Below, one piece after another: positions 9,159 to 20,127 of a DNA stretch of 64,000 nt. How positions within the stretch are numbered: the first letter of the stretch is position 1; each line of letters begins with the position of its first letter. A program made the translations under genes and the position numbers. Under the pieces are notes generated by a model. It was not told the origin of the DNA, made no database searches, and was given only the letters and a program-made list of their open reading frames with translations. The stretch lies in NCBI RefSeq assembly GCF_900115605.1, contig NZ_FOXC01000004.1:1-64000 (forward strand). Reading direction: 5' to 3'. This DNA is from Halolactibacillus halophilus. GTDB taxonomy: Bacteria > Bacillota > Bacilli > Bacillales > Amphibacillaceae.

Positions 9159-9186
9159 TTTACTTTTTCTTAAATTAGATTATAAT
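9159..9186 (+). promoter_or_regulatory. Candidate promoter of the fic gene
   Basis: TTTACT, a 16-nt spacer and a perfect TATAAT lie 35 bp upstream of the start codon, directly after the inverted repeat. Confidence 0.6.
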
Positions 9187-9219
9187 ATAAGTATATTATA
9201 ACTTAAATGAGGTGTTAAA

Positions 9220-10323
9220 ATGAGAAAGTCATATACGTTACCTCCTCTTCCTATCACATTTGATGCAGAAACTGAACTTAGTTTTTATAAGTTGGTCGTT
9301 GAAGCTTCATCGATGTTAGAAAAACTAAAACAAAAAATGCGTTATTCATTAGTCAGTGAATCATTTCTACAACTGATCACACTAAAGGAGTCTGTTCAAT
9401 CAACAAGAATCGAAGGAACACAAGTTACTTTTAGCGAGATGCTTGAAGATGAGATCGATCAAAAAGAAGATTGGGAAAAGATAGAAGTGAGAAATTATCA
9501 AAAAGCTTTAACAATCGGAATAGAAACGATTCAGGCAGGCTATCCCTTATCTGAACGCTTAATTCGTGACATGCATAACACCCTAATGAATGACGGTCGT
9601 GGTTCTACAAGTGCTAGAGGAGAATATCGGATGATCCAGAACTTTATCGGACCTACAAATGACATAAAAGACGCTTCATACGTTCCGCCTGAACCACAAT
9701 TAATGGGCGAATATATGGCCAATTTAGAACGATATATTAATGGCCATCCATACATGGATGAAGACAAAGACAATCTTCATCCTTTAATTAAAGCAGCCAT
9801 CATTCATGCACAATTTGAATCTATTCATCCTTTTTTAGACGGGAATGGACGATTAGGTAGAATCCTCATCGTCCTTTATATGCTTCATTCAAACATCATC
9901 GATTCGCCATCTTTTTTCCTAAGTGAAGAACTCGAAAAAGAAAAATTCAAATACTATAGTATGCTAAACGGTATCCGCGCGATAAATAGACATGAGCCGG
10001 ATTGGCATAGTTGGATCACTTTTTTTCTTGAAGCGACTATTCGGATGGCTAAAAGACAAATCAACAAACTGGAACAAGCTGAACGATTATTTGAAGAAGG
10101 ATTAAACAAGATACAGCAACCCTCTACAGAAAAAGTCTGGGGTGCTCTATTTAAATATCCGATCGCAACTGTTCATCAAATAGAAAAGGAGACACAATTA
10201 GCACCAGTAACCATCCGAAAAAGTCTCAATCAACTCATTGAATTATCCTTCATTTATGGAGATGATAAAAAAAGAAATCGACGATTCTTTCATTACGACC
10301 TTATTCGAATTATCAACGACTAA
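9220..10323 (+). CDS. Fic/DOC family protein, probable AMP-transferase
   Basis: Fic domains transfer AMP or related groups to target hydroxyls. The catalytic motif HPFLDGNGRLGR is at residues 203-214, with H203 as general base. An inhibitory helix motif of the S/T-xxx-E-G type, STRIEG, is at 61-66; this N-terminal position defines class II, auto-inhibited Fic proteins. Residues 135-160 hold YRMIQNFIGP, usual in the Fic_N/Fic two-domain form. The C-terminus (about 285-360) resembles a winged helix (TVHQIEKETQLAPVTIRKSL). A GAGGTG ribosome site precedes the ATG. It stands alone between a pseudogene and tdk, with its own promoter and terminator, and looks acquired. The target is unknown. Confidence 0.9.
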   Translation: MRKSYTLPPLPITFDAETELSFYKLVVEASSMLEKLKQKMRYSLVSESFLQLITLKESVQSTRIEGTQVTFSEMLEDEIDQKEDWEKIEVRNYQKALTIGIETIQAGYPLSERLIRDMHNTLMNDGRGSTSARGEYRMIQNFIGPTNDIKDASYVPPEPQLMGEYMANLERYINGHPYMDEDKDNLHPLIKAAIIHAQFESIHPFLDGNGRLGRILIVLYMLHSNIIDSPSFFLSEELEKEKFKYYSMLNGIRAINRHEPDWHSWITFFLEATIRMAKRQINKLEQAERLFEEGLNKIQQPSTEKVWGALFKYPIATVHQIEKETQLAPVTIRKSLNQLIELSFIYGDDKKRNRRFFHYDLIRIIND

Positions 10324-10350
10324 AAAATACCACCAACACGTTTTAATACA

Positions 10351-10403
10351 AAAAACACCGCTAAATGAAGGATCCCGACCCTCAAGATTTAGCGGTGTTT
10401 TTA
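10351..10403. terminator. Bidirectional terminator between fic and tdk
   Basis: AAAAACACCGCTAAAT and ATTTAGCGGTGTTTTT form a 13-bp stem with A-run and T-run flanks on the two sides. It serves the convergent fic and tdk genes. Confidence 0.85.
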
Positions 10404-10458
10404 TGATGTTTTTCAAAATGACTAAGTTTAGTTAGACATCAAGCATCAGCAATACATC

Positions 10459-11079
10459 TTACTTGGATTTTGTTTCTTCCCTCATGATTTTATGTTCAAC
10501 CGGCTTATTAGGCACCTCGTGACAGTGTCGACAACGTGGTTCATAAGATTCACTTGCACCGACTAAGATGATCGGATCATCATATGAGGCAGGTTCGCCG
10601 TCAATTAAGCGCTGAGTACGCGAGGCCGGTGACCCGCACCGGGGACAGATCGCATTTAGTTTTGTGACCATTTCACTCATCGCCATAAGTTCTGGCATCA
10701 CGCCGAATGGTTCACCGCGAAAATCAGTATCAAGACCCGCGACAATGACGCGGTGACCGAGGTCTGCTAGTTGGTCAACAATCGAGACAATCGCCTCATC
10801 AAAGAACTGAATTTCATCAATCCCAATCACATCAATATCATCGGTGATATGGTCTAAAATATCGGTTGCTTTTTCAACAGGACGGGCAAGGATTGAGTTA
10901 CCATTATGGGAAACGACCGACTCCTCATGGTAGCGATTATCGATTGCAGGTTTAAACACACGCACCGTTAAATTACCATACGTCGCCCGTTTAATTCGGC
11001 GAATGAGTTCTTCTGATTTTCCTGAAAACATACTGCCACAAATAAGTTCTACCCAACCACTTTGTTTCATAATATACAT
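10459..11079 (-). CDS. tdk: Thymidine kinase
   Basis: This type II thymidine kinase phosphorylates thymidine with ATP in pyrimidine salvage. The P-loop GSMFSGKS is at residues 15-22. The Walker B region [12 protein letters not shown] follows, then the lasso and zinc module ([13 protein letters not shown] and CRHC). The 206-residue length is normal. The ATG at 11079 lies 8 nt from TAGGAGG, so it is preferred to the internal ATG three codons on. It follows rpmE and rho in the conserved rho-rpmE-tdk order. Confidence 0.97.
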   Translation of the reverse strand: MYIMKQSGWVELICGSMFSGKSEELIRRIKRATYGNLTVRVFKPAIDNRYHEESVVSHNGNSILARPVEKATDILDHITDDIDVIGIDEIQFFDEAIVSIVDQLADLGHRVIVAGLDTDFRGEPFGVMPELMAMSEMVTKLNAICPRCGSPASRTQRLIDGEPASYDDPIILVGASESYEPRCRHCHEVPNKPVEHKIMREETKSK

Positions 11080-11203
11080 ACCGGATGCCTCCTAAAGTCG
11101 TGTTGATTGTCAGCTATTTCTTGCCTTTATTTATTCATTATTTCACTATTTAACAATTAAGTCATGACGCGTTTACTTTTTAAAGATGCAGCGTCATCCC
11201 AAA

Positions 11204-11236
11204 ATAAAAACAGGCAAAAGTCGTTCTGCCTGTTTA
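11204..11236 (-). terminator. Terminator of rpmE
   Basis: Read leftward, AAACAGGCA...TGCCTGTTTTTATT forms a 9-bp stem with a T-rich tail. A second hairpin (AGCCATCC/GGATGGCT, 11262-11281) lies between it and the rpmE stop but lacks a T-run. Confidence 0.8.
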
Positions 11237-11305
11237 TACGTTACCTTTAAGTTAAGAGAAGCCATCCAAAAAGGATGGCTCTTCTTTAGCGAACACGTCG
11301 CTTGA

Positions 11306-11551
11306 TTAGTTAAGGTTATATTTTTTCTTGAAGCGATCCACACGGCCGCCAGCTTTGTCAGCTTTTTGCTTGCCTGTGTAGAATGGGTGAGAATCTGAAC
11401 TGATCTCAACACGGATTAATGGGTAAGTGTTACCATCTTCCCACTCAATAGTCTCTTCTGAGTACTTTGTTGATCCTGTTAAGAACTTGTAATCAGAGCT
11501 TGTATCAAGAAATACAACTTTACGGTATTCTGGGTGAATGCCTTGTCTCAT
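11306..11551 (-). CDS. rpmE2: Ribosomal protein bL31, type B (zinc-independent)
   Basis: The 81-residue sequence begins [20 protein letters not shown] and contains [12 protein letters not shown] and [10 protein letters not shown], the family signature. It has no cysteine, so it lacks the CxxC zinc motif of type A L31. In B. subtilis the type A rpmE occupies this place between rho and tdk, while the type B paralogue is elsewhere and is induced on zinc limitation. Here the type B form has the canonical locus and a strong constitutive-looking promoter. A ribosome site AAGGAGTG precedes the ATG. Confidence 0.95.
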   Translation of the reverse strand: MRQGIHPEYRKVVFLDTSSDYKFLTGSTKYSEETIEWEDGNTYPLIRVEISSDSHPFYTGKQKADKAGGRVDRFKKKYNLN

Positions 11552-11653
11552 GTCTCTTACACTCCTTCTGCCCTGAATCCTTAGAAACAGAGTTAAATTT
11601 TCGCTCGCTTACAACACAACAGTGCTCCAAACGGCATTTTTTCATACGTTAAG

Positions 11654-11682
11654 ATTATAACAGCCTAAGGAAGCCAATGCAA
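11654..11682 (-). promoter_or_regulatory. Promoter of rpmE2
   Basis: On the minus strand, TTGCAT, a 17-nt spacer and a perfect TATAAT lie about 100 bp upstream of the start codon. They leave a leader of about 95 nt. No Zur-box-like 9-1-9 palindrome was seen over it. Confidence 0.7.
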
Positions 11683-11699
11683 TAAAAAAACTAAAAAGA

Positions 11700-12980
11700 T
11701 TAGTTTTTGTTTTTGCGTTTCAGTTCTTCAAAAATACTGTCATACAGTTCTTCATTCGTTTTCGTCTGTTTAAAGCGACGAATAAAGCGCTCGACGAAAT
11801 CCGGTGAATCTTGAATCGCTTTGCGGATCATCCACATGGCTTCAAGTTGATCTTCTGTTAACAACAGCTCTTCCTTACGTGTACTTGAGCGAGCCAAGTC
11901 AATCGCAGGGAAAATTCGGCGCTGAGCTAAGTTACGATCGAGGTGAAGTTCCATATTACCGGTACCTTTAAACTCCTCATAGATAACGTCATCCATCCGT
12001 GAACCTGTTTCTACAAGTGCGGTCGCAAGAATCGTTAAACTACCACCGTCTTCAATATTACGAGCCGCTCCAAAGAAACGCTTTGGACGGTGGAAAGCCG
12101 CTGGGTCAATCCCACCTGAGAGCGTTCGACCACTTGGGGGAATCACTAAGTTATACGCCCGTGCTAGCCGGGTAATACTATCCATTAAAATCACAACATC
12201 TTTTTTATGTTCAACGAGACGCATCGCACGTTCTAGTACGAGTTCTGATACTTTGATATGATTTTCTGGCACTTCATCAAATGTTGAAGCAACAACATCC
12301 ACACCCGGAGCGACGGAACGTTCGATATCCGTTACTTCTTCTGGACGTTCATCAATTAGTAACACAATCAGTTTAACATCAGGGTGATTAGCAGAAATAC
12401 TATTGGCGATTTCTTTTAATAACACCGTCTTACCTGCTTTTGGCGGTGCGACAACGAGACCACGTTGACCGAAGCCAACCGGAGTGGCTACATCCATAAT
12501 CCGGGTTGATAATTGTTTGGGTTCAAGTTCTAAATGCATCAGACGATCGGGATAGAGCGGAGTTAACGCTGGGAAATGGACCCGTTCTTTCGCCATCTCA
12601 GGATCTTCACCATTGACCGCATCAACATGAAGCAGACCATAGTAGCGTTCGTTTTCTTTTGGTGGACGGACTTTTCCAGAGACTTTATCACCGTTACGTA
12701 GGTCAAAGCGGCGAATTTGTGAGGCTGAAATATAAATGTCTTCAGCACTTGGAGAGTAGTTAATTGGACGTAAGAAACCAAAGCCTTCTGATGGAATAAT
12801 TTCTAATACCCCATCCATAAATAAAAAGCCACTTTTTTCAGCTTGGGCTTTTAAAATTGCAAAAATTAATTCGCGTTTTGTTAATTTTGCATAATAAGAC
12901 ACTTTAAACTCTCGCGCATGGGCGTATAAGTCTTTTAGTGTCATTGTTTCTAATTCTGAAATCGTTACTTCAGACACATT
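11700..12980 (-). CDS. rho: Transcription termination factor Rho
   Basis: This hexameric RNA helicase releases RNA polymerase at Rho-dependent terminators. The N-terminal Rho_N helix bundle and the cold-shock-like RNA-binding fold (EGFGFLRPINYSPS...DIYIS) precede the RecA-type ATPase with Walker A APPKAGKT and Walker B VVILMDSITRLARAYN, then the secondary RNA-binding GGIDPAAFHRPKRFFGAARN. I choose a GTG start at 12980: it is 8 nt after AGGTGA and gives (M)SEVTIS, matching B. subtilis MKDVSIS. The upstream ATG at 12986 overlaps the ribosome site. About 426 residues. Confidence 0.97.
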   Translation of the reverse strand, partial: NVSEVTISELETMTLKDLYAHAREFKVSYYAKLTKRELIFAILKAQAEKSGFLFMDGVLEIIPSEGFGFLRPINYSPSAEDIYISASQIRRFDLRNGDKVSGKVRPPKENERYYGLLHVDAVNGEDPEMAKERVHFPALTPLYPDRLMHLELEPKQLSTRIMDVATPVGFGQRGLVVAPPKAGKTVLLKEIANSISANHPDVKLIVLLIDERPEEVTDIERSVAPGVDVVASTFDEVPENHIKVSELVLERAMRLVEHKKDVVILMDSITRLARAYNLVIPPSGRTLSGGIDPAAFHRPKRFFGAARNIEDGGSLTILATALVETGSRMDDVIYEEFKGTGNMELHLDRNLAQRRIFPAIDLARSSTRKEELLLTEDQLEAMWMIRKAIQDSPDFVERFIRRFKQTKTNEELYDSIFEELKRKNKN

Positions 12981-13330
12981 GATCATCACCTATTCTACTT
13001 ATTTTTTATATGGATGTTTCGTCGCAACACATTTAATATTCCTTGTTCAATCAATCATGTTGCTGAAGATGACACCGGTTTATCACTGTCTTCCTTTAAA
13101 GGGACTATATGTATCAATTAACACCGATGTTACATGAAATATCACGTATCATGCATTTAAATGAAATGAATAACGAGAAGAGTAGTCTTATAAGAGGCTG
13201 TTAATCCGTTGATACATAGCGAAGCTATCTCTTTTTCTCTATATTGTAGAGAATCACACGATGTTTGTAAAGCATAAATAAGTAAAACGCCCTGAGAATG
13301 GACGTCTTACTTATACAACTTTAACATCTA
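12981..13330. other. Noncoding stretch between murA and rho
   Basis: About 350 bp with no credible gene. It holds the murA terminator at 13280-13312 and a long, otherwise featureless rho leader region. I could not pick out a convincing promoter or a structured RNA. Confidence 0.5.
13280..13312 (-). terminator. Terminator of murA
   Basis: Read leftward, AGTAAGACGTCC and GGGCGTTTTACT pair over about 12 positions (with G-T pairs) around the loop ATTCTCA. The tail is only moderately T-rich. Confidence 0.6.
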
Positions 13331-14617
13331 TTAATTTTCTTGATAGGCATGTATTTCATCTTTTGACATCTTTTCACGCCAAATGTTTGCGCCTAATGAT
13401 TTAAGCTTTTCAATCAGGTTTTCATAGCCACGATCAATATGCTCTAGGCCCGTAATTTCGGTCACACCATCGGCAATTAATCCCGCCACGACCAGAGCGG
13501 CCCCTGCGCGTAAATCAGTTGCACGTACTTTTGCACCTTGTAACAGAATCGGACCTTGGATAATTGCCGAGGCACCTTCAACTTTAATTTTGGCATTCAT
13601 CCGACGTAATTCATCAATATGCTTAAATCGGGCAGAATAAATCGTATCCGTCACAATCGCTGTACCTTCTGCTTTTGTGAGCAGCGACGTAAATGGTTGT
13701 TGTAAATCAGTCGGGAATCCTGGGTGCACAAGCGTTTTTATATCCACCGCTGATAAGTTTTGTTTTGGTCTGATAATAAGGGATTCTTCACCTTCTGTAA
13801 TATCAATACCCATTTCGCGTAATTTTGCGATTAAAGGCTCTAAGTGCTGAGGAATGACGTTATCAATATACACTTCTTCCCCTTGCGCTGCTGCCATAAT
13901 CGTATAGGTTCCCGCTTCAATCCGGTCAGGAATAATCGTATGCACACAACCAGAAAGTTGGTCGACCCCTTCAATGCGAATCACATCGGTACCGGCGCCT
14001 TTAATCTTAGCGCCCATACTTGTAAGAAGCGTGGCAACATCAATAATCTCCGGTTCCTTAGCCGCGTTTTCAATCACGGTTTTTCCTTTCGCCCGAACAG
14101 CGGCAAGCATGATGTTAATCGTTGCACCGACACTGACGACATCTAAATAAATCCGTGCACCATGCAGTTCATCGGCACGTAAATAAATTGCCCCTTGTTC
14201 ATTGGTCACTTCGGCTCCAAGCGCTTCAAAGCCTTTAATATGCTGATCAATCGGACGCGGTCCTAAATGACAACCGCCCGGTAAGCCAACAACTGCTTTT
14301 TTAAATCGCCCTAGCATGGCGCCCATAAAATAATACGACGCGCGGAGTGTTTTCACTTTCCCGTTCGGTAATGGCATCGAAACCATTTGACTTGGATCAA
14401 TTGTCACCGCATGATCGGTCTTTGTTACGACGCCGCCGATATCTTCAAGTAAAGCACTTAGTGTATCGACATCTGAAATATTCGGTAATCCTTCAATTGT
14501 AACTTCAGAATCTGCCAAGATCGTGGCTGGAAGGAGAGCAACGGCACTATTTTTTGCCCCACCAATATGCACACGACCTTTTAGCTTCTTCCCACCTTCA
14601 ACAAATAATTTTTCCAT
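13331..14617 (-). CDS. murAB: UDP-N-acetylglucosamine 1-carboxyvinyltransferase (MurZ-type)
   Basis: This enzyme adds enolpyruvyl from PEP to UDP-GlcNAc, the first committed step of peptidoglycan synthesis and the fosfomycin target. K22-N23 ([12 protein letters not shown]) and the catalytic Cys116 ([16 protein letters not shown]) are present, so it should be active and fosfomycin-sensitive. The length of 428 residues is normal. Bacilli often have two paralogues; the location between fbaA and rho is that of B. subtilis murAB (murZ). An AAGGGGA ribosome site precedes the ATG. Confidence 0.93.
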   Translation of the reverse strand: MEKLFVEGGKKLKGRVHIGGAKNSAVALLPATILADSEVTIEGLPNISDVDTLSALLEDIGGVVTKTDHAVTIDPSQMVSMPLPNGKVKTLRASYYFMGAMLGRFKKAVVGLPGGCHLGPRPIDQHIKGFEALGAEVTNEQGAIYLRADELHGARIYLDVVSVGATINIMLAAVRAKGKTVIENAAKEPEIIDVATLLTSMGAKIKGAGTDVIRIEGVDQLSGCVHTIIPDRIEAGTYTIMAAAQGEEVYIDNVIPQHLEPLIAKLREMGIDITEGEESLIIRPKQNLSAVDIKTLVHPGFPTDLQQPFTSLLTKAEGTAIVTDTIYSARFKHIDELRRMNAKIKVEGASAIIQGPILLQGAKVRATDLRAGAALVVAGLIADGVTEITGLEHIDRGYENLIEKLKSLGANIWREKMSKDEIHAYQEN

Positions 14618-14991
14618 CTGTATATTCCCCTTTACGTTCCATTGTATCGTTAATGTTTATATTGTTCGTTAGTAGTTTTTAAGGTTTTATTTATATCATA
14701 CGACACAGAAAAATCCATGACATTTTCATTATACAAATAAACAGGGGAAGTTGCTAGTGATTATGGCTTTTCTCATAACATTTTAATGATTTGTCTAGGC
14801 AAACTGCTGTTTTTTCAGAAAAACAACGTGGTTTTCATTTTAACTAACACTTAGATAAACAACTTATCTAAGAAAGTTTCCGTTAATTGATATTGTTTCG
14901 GCTGTTGATTCACTCAACGAACATCACCCAATTGTTCCAGCTTTTTCATCGCTAGTATACGTGTCATTCTCATGTAATACTCAATCAATAC
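14618..14991. other. Noncoding stretch upstream of murA
   Basis: About 370 bp, AT-rich. I see no gene, terminator or repeat in it. It presumably carries the murA promoter, but no candidate stood out. Confidence 0.4.
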
Positions 14992-15360
14992 TTAAAAGGC
15001 CTCATACAATTTATCAATCAGGCCATGTAAAAAGCCGACTAACTCCTCATCAGCTAACACATGCGTCGTTTGGTAAACCCCGTCTGTACTAACCTTGCAA
15101 TGAATCCCGCCTTCTTTGAAATGGAGAAGATAATACTCCGTCATCTCAGCTGTTGGGTCTTCTTCTATTGTTTCTTTAAAAATGTACCTTAATACAATCG
15201 ATGACGTGGCCATTTGTTTTGTTCGTTTGATTACGGCTTCTGTTAACCGAAGTGAATCAATCGGGTCATCTAGACGCACCAGGATGTCGTGTTTAATTTG
15301 TTCATAAAATGGTTGATGACGATTTTCACCAATGATTTCTATTTCAAAACAATCTAACAT
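14992..15360 (-). CDS. Hypothetical protein, 122 residues
   Basis: I do not recognise this family. The ATG lies 8 nt after GAGGGGG, and codon use is like that of its neighbours, so the gene is probably real. The product is soluble and acidic with no signal peptide or membrane helix. It starts MLDCFEIEIIGENRHQPFYE and alternates beta-like and helical segments, ending in a helix (LVGFLHGLIDKLYEAF). It lies between fbaA and murA, a place occupied by other genes (ywjH, glpX) in B. subtilis, so context gives no function. Confidence 0.6.
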   Translation of the reverse strand: MLDCFEIEIIGENRHQPFYEQIKHDILVRLDDPIDSLRLTEAVIKRTKQMATSSIVLRYIFKETIEEDPTAEMTEYYLLHFKEGGIHCKVSTDGVYQTTHVLADEELVGFLHGLIDKLYEAF

Positions 15361-15500
15361 ATCTATGTCCCCCTCATTTTAAGCCTTTACTATAGTGAAA
15401 GTCTGATCATTATTCACTCTAAGTCTACTATATCTCTACCTTCCTGACTAGCAAGACGTATTTTTAATACGTTGATTATGTATTTCGTTTCTTAAGATGC

Positions 15501-15537
15501 AAAAAGCACTTACCCCGGAAGGATAAGTGCTTTTTTA
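15501..15537 (-). terminator. Terminator of fbaA
   Basis: AAAAAGCACTTA and TAAGTGCTTTTTT form a 12-bp stem with a T-run immediately after the fbaA stop. Confidence 0.9.
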
Positions 15538-15548
15538 TATACAAACTA

Positions 15549-16403
15549 TTATGCTTTGTTTGAAGAACCGAATTCACGCATTTTACCAATAACAGTGTCT
15601 TTAATTGCATCGCGAGATGGTCCTAAGTATTTACGAGGATCAATCATATCAGGATTAGCCGCTAATACTTCACGAACTTTTTTCGTTTGTTGGATTTGGT
15701 TTTCAGTGTTCACGTTAATCTTAGAAGTTCCGAAAGAAATCGCTTTTTGGATATCTTTAGTTGGGATACCAGTACCACCATGAAGAACTAAAGGAACACC
15801 TGCAATTGTGTTGATTTCTTCCATTTCTTTGAATCCTAAGTTTGGCTCACCTTTGTAAGGACCGTGTACTGAACCAAGCGCTGGTGCTAATGTATCGATA
15901 CCTGTACGCTCAACCATTTCTTTACACTCTTCAGGATTTGCATAGATGATGTCACCTACAACGTCATCTTCTTGTCCACCGACAGTTCCAAGCTCAGCTT
16001 CTACTGATACACCGTTTAAGTGTGCTAATTCAACAACTTTTGCAGTTGTCGCGATGTTTTCATCAAATGGATCGTGAGAAGCATCGATCATAACTGATGT
16101 GAAACCAGCATGGATGGCTTTCGCACATTGTTCAAAGCTTGAACCGTGGTCTAAGTGAATTGCAACTGGTACTGTTGTACCTTGTGCTTCCATTACTGCT
16201 TTAACCATAGCGACTACGACACCGTAACCACCCATATATTTTCCTGCACCTTCTGAAACACCTAAAATAACTGGTGATTTCTCAGCTTCAGCTGCTTGAA
16301 GGATTGCTTGGATATACTCAAGGTTGTTGATGTTGAATTGTCCTACTGCGTACCCGTCTTTGTTTGCATCTTGCAACATTTTTGTCATTGATACTAATGG
16401 CAT
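15549..16403 (-). CDS. fbaA: Fructose-bisphosphate aldolase, class II
   Basis: This zinc-dependent aldolase cleaves fructose-1,6-bisphosphate in glycolysis and works in reverse in gluconeogenesis. Zinc ligands lie in [16 protein letters not shown] and [23 protein letters not shown] carries a conserved acidic loop, and [13 protein letters not shown] the phosphate-binding end. The length of 284 residues is normal for the Bacillus type. The start has AAGGAGGA 8 nt upstream. It is apparently transcribed alone; a cre-like palindrome lies 160 bp upstream. Confidence 0.97.
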   Translation of the reverse strand: MPLVSMTKMLQDANKDGYAVGQFNINNLEYIQAILQAAEAEKSPVILGVSEGAGKYMGGYGVVVAMVKAVMEAQGTTVPVAIHLDHGSSFEQCAKAIHAGFTSVMIDASHDPFDENIATTAKVVELAHLNGVSVEAELGTVGGQEDDVVGDIIYANPEECKEMVERTGIDTLAPALGSVHGPYKGEPNLGFKEMEEINTIAGVPLVLHGGTGIPTKDIQKAISFGTSKINVNTENQIQQTKKVREVLAANPDMIDPRKYLGPSRDAIKDTVIGKMREFGSSNKA

Positions 16404-16561
16404 GAATTGTTCCTCCTTAAAATAGTTAAGAAATTAATTTAGTATAAAGCATATCTAAAACAAATTAAACATACTTGTATAGCCAGTCAATTACAACGTT
16501 TGATTGGTTACACTCTAAGCATACCAATTTCAAGCCAAAGGTGCAAGACAAAGCTTGTCGT

Positions 16562-16575
16562 TGTAAACGTTTACT
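16562..16575. promoter_or_regulatory. cre-like site between pyrG and fbaA
   Basis: TGTAAACGTTTACT matches the CcpA site consensus WTGNAANCGNWNNCW at all core positions except the last, and contains the perfect palindrome GTAAACGTTTAC. It lies upstream of fbaA, where CcpA sites can activate. A possible promoter TTGCAC-17-TATGCT follows it toward fbaA. Confidence 0.5.
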
Positions 16576-16710
16576 CTTTAAAAATTCATCAAATAGACGA
16601 TAATTTTATACCATTTCCGAACATTTCTCTTACGCATTCTTTTTACCAACCGACAGTAACGTGACTATGAGATACTTAAGGCACGGTCCTCACACACTTT
16701 CTATTCACCT

Positions 16711-16750
16711 AAAAACACTGACGACTTTGTCTTGTCGGCAGTGTTTTTAG
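16711..16750 (-). terminator. Terminator of pyrG
   Basis: AAAACACTG(A)CGAC and GTCG(G)CAGTGTTTT form a long stem with T-run, between pyrG and fbaA. Confidence 0.85.
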
Positions 16751-16778
16751 TCATCATTCTTTTAGGTTCTCAGATTTT

Positions 16779-18551
<1,773 letters not shown>

Positions 18552-18635
18552 TTAAAACAATCTCAAAATGCGCTAGGACATTTTATCTTCATATTGTTTA
18601 TCGATTCTTTCTTTTCTAAACAAAATCAATTAAAA

Positions 18636-18672
18636 AAACAGATACAGCAATCATTGCTGTATCTGTCGTTTA
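18636..18672 (-). terminator. Terminator of rpoE
   Basis: ACAGATACAGCAAT and ATTGCTGTATCTGT form a near-perfect 13-14-bp stem followed by seven T residues on the minus strand. Confidence 0.9.
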
Positions 18673-18688
18673 ATTAATTTCATGACCC

Positions 18689-19246
18689 TTATTTTTCTTG
18701 CTCATCATCTGATGCTTCGTCTTCATCTTCATTTTCATCGTCATCTTCATCTTCTTCGTCTTCATCGTCGTCAAAGAGATCATCATCATCCAACTCATCA
18801 AGTCCGAGGTCATCATCGTCATCGTCATCCCCATCATCTTTTTTCGCAATAAAGTCGATTGGGATTTCTGTTAGATCTTCTTCCTCTTCTTCCGCTGGAT
18901 GATCAATTGATGGTTCAACTTCTTTTTTCTTCGCTTTTTTCTTTTTCTTTTTTTTCTTTTTCGGTTCTTCTGTAATCTCTTCATCAATCTGATCGACTGG
19001 GTACCATACTTTTAATCCCCAGATGCCTTGACCTAGATAAAGAAAACGACCGTCTAAGTTTAAGTCTGTGTAGAACTGGGCAAAAGCTTCATCTCGCTCT
19101 GCACCATTTAATTGTTTGAGTTCAGTAATTTCTTCAAAGATATCACGATAGTTCACCGCTTTTTTCTCTTGTTTTAATAAAGCGACCGCCATTTCAATCA
19201 TTGAATATTTCTCTAGTTGCTCACGGTTGATATTTAGTTCACTCAC
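18689..19246 (-). CDS. rpoE: DNA-directed RNA polymerase subunit delta
   Basis: Delta raises RNA polymerase recycling and sensitivity to initiating NTP in Gram-positive bacteria. Residues 1-90 form the HARE-HTH domain (EMAVALLKQEKKAVNYRDIFEEI...WGLKVWYPVDQ). A lysine tract (KKKKKKKKKAKKK) at about 98-110 is followed by a disordered, almost purely Asp/Glu tail to residue 185. Both the basic tract and the acidic tail are family features; the tail is on the long side. The start is GTG with AAGGGAG 9 nt upstream. It precedes pyrG in the conserved rpoE-pyrG order. Confidence 0.95.
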   Translation of the reverse strand: MSELNINREQLEKYSMIEMAVALLKQEKKAVNYRDIFEEITELKQLNGAERDEAFAQFYTDLNLDGRFLYLGQGIWGLKVWYPVDQIDEEITEEPKKKKKKKKKAKKKEVEPSIDHPAEEEEEDLTEIPIDFIAKKDDGDDDDDDDLGLDELDDDDLFDDDEDEEDEDDDENEDEDEASDDEQEK

Positions 19247-19394
19247 CGTCGTACACTCCCTTTATTTCAAATAGTCATTACAATTTTAAATACCCTAAAA
19301 TTTGTGTTTTGTTTTACCACCAGTACATTATAGGGGTAGTATTAGCAAAAAGCAACCGTTCTACCTAATTGATTGATGAAAAAAGGGAGTTTTT

Positions 19395-19982
19395 TTAACG
19401 CCGGATAAATTCAACGACAGATTTCACCTTTTTATCCGTTAAATCACCAGAATTGTCGAAGATCAAGATGTTTTCATCACTAATATCCCAGTTGATTTCT
19501 GGCACGAAATTGACGCGATTCTCATAACTTGTCCAGTTTTCTAATTTCCACGAGTCTCTTTCTGTTCCACGTCCTTTAATACGAGACTTTTGTTGGTCAA
19601 TATCGTCAAGTGTCACAACAATAACTTTCACATCGACGTCCGCTTTTGTTTTATCTGCCTTATTTAATAAGTCTTCCATCCACTGATTACTTTTTAGTTC
19701 TTTTGTGAACGGTGAGATCATAAAGACATTTTGACCAACACGAATATTTTCCACACAAATATCTTTGGCCGTATCATATTCTAAATCGCGTAAATTTTCT
19801 TTATAGAACCCTGAATCTCTATCATCTGGGTCTAAGCCTTCCTTGTTTAAAAACGCTTCAACGAAGCGTCCGCCTATCGTATCACGATCTAGGAAAGCTG
19901 CGGGAATATGCTTGACCGTTTTTTCTGCGACCGTTGTTTTACCTGTTCCTGCCACTCCAACAAAAAACACTACTTTCTGCAT
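19395..19982 (-). CDS. P-loop kinase-like ATPase
   Basis: The Walker A loop VGVAGTGKTTVAEK is at residues 8-21, and FLDRDTIGGRFVE matches the acceptor-side DxD-type motif of AAA_33/zeta-like small-molecule kinases. A lid-like R-x-K-x-RG stretch (SRIKGRGTERD) is near residue 140. It is a 195-residue cytosolic protein. The exact substrate cannot be told. AGGGAAG precedes the ATG. It stands alone between rpoE and the c-di-GMP signalling operon, facing the same way. Confidence 0.65.
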   Translation of the reverse strand: MQKVVFFVGVAGTGKTTVAEKTVKHIPAAFLDRDTIGGRFVEAFLNKEGLDPDDRDSGFYKENLRDLEYDTAKDICVENIRVGQNVFMISPFTKELKSNQWMEDLLNKADKTKADVDVKVIVVTLDDIDQQKSRIKGRGTERDSWKLENWTSYENRVNFVPEINWDISDENILIFDNSGDLTDKKVKSVVEFIRR

Positions 19983-20127
19983 TCTTCTTCCCTCACTTCT
20001 TCATTTATTGTCTTCTATGTTAACGCATACAGGATAAGAATGCATCATTTTTTTCAAAAAACTGAGCTAACCGTTGCCTCTTTATCCAGCATGTTGAACT
20101 ATTCTCAATGAACGAAACATTTCTTTT

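Noticed and set aside
11261-11286. Second rpmE terminator (AGCCATCC hairpin)
   Set aside because: The stem is good but no T-run follows; the next hairpin downstream fits a terminator better.
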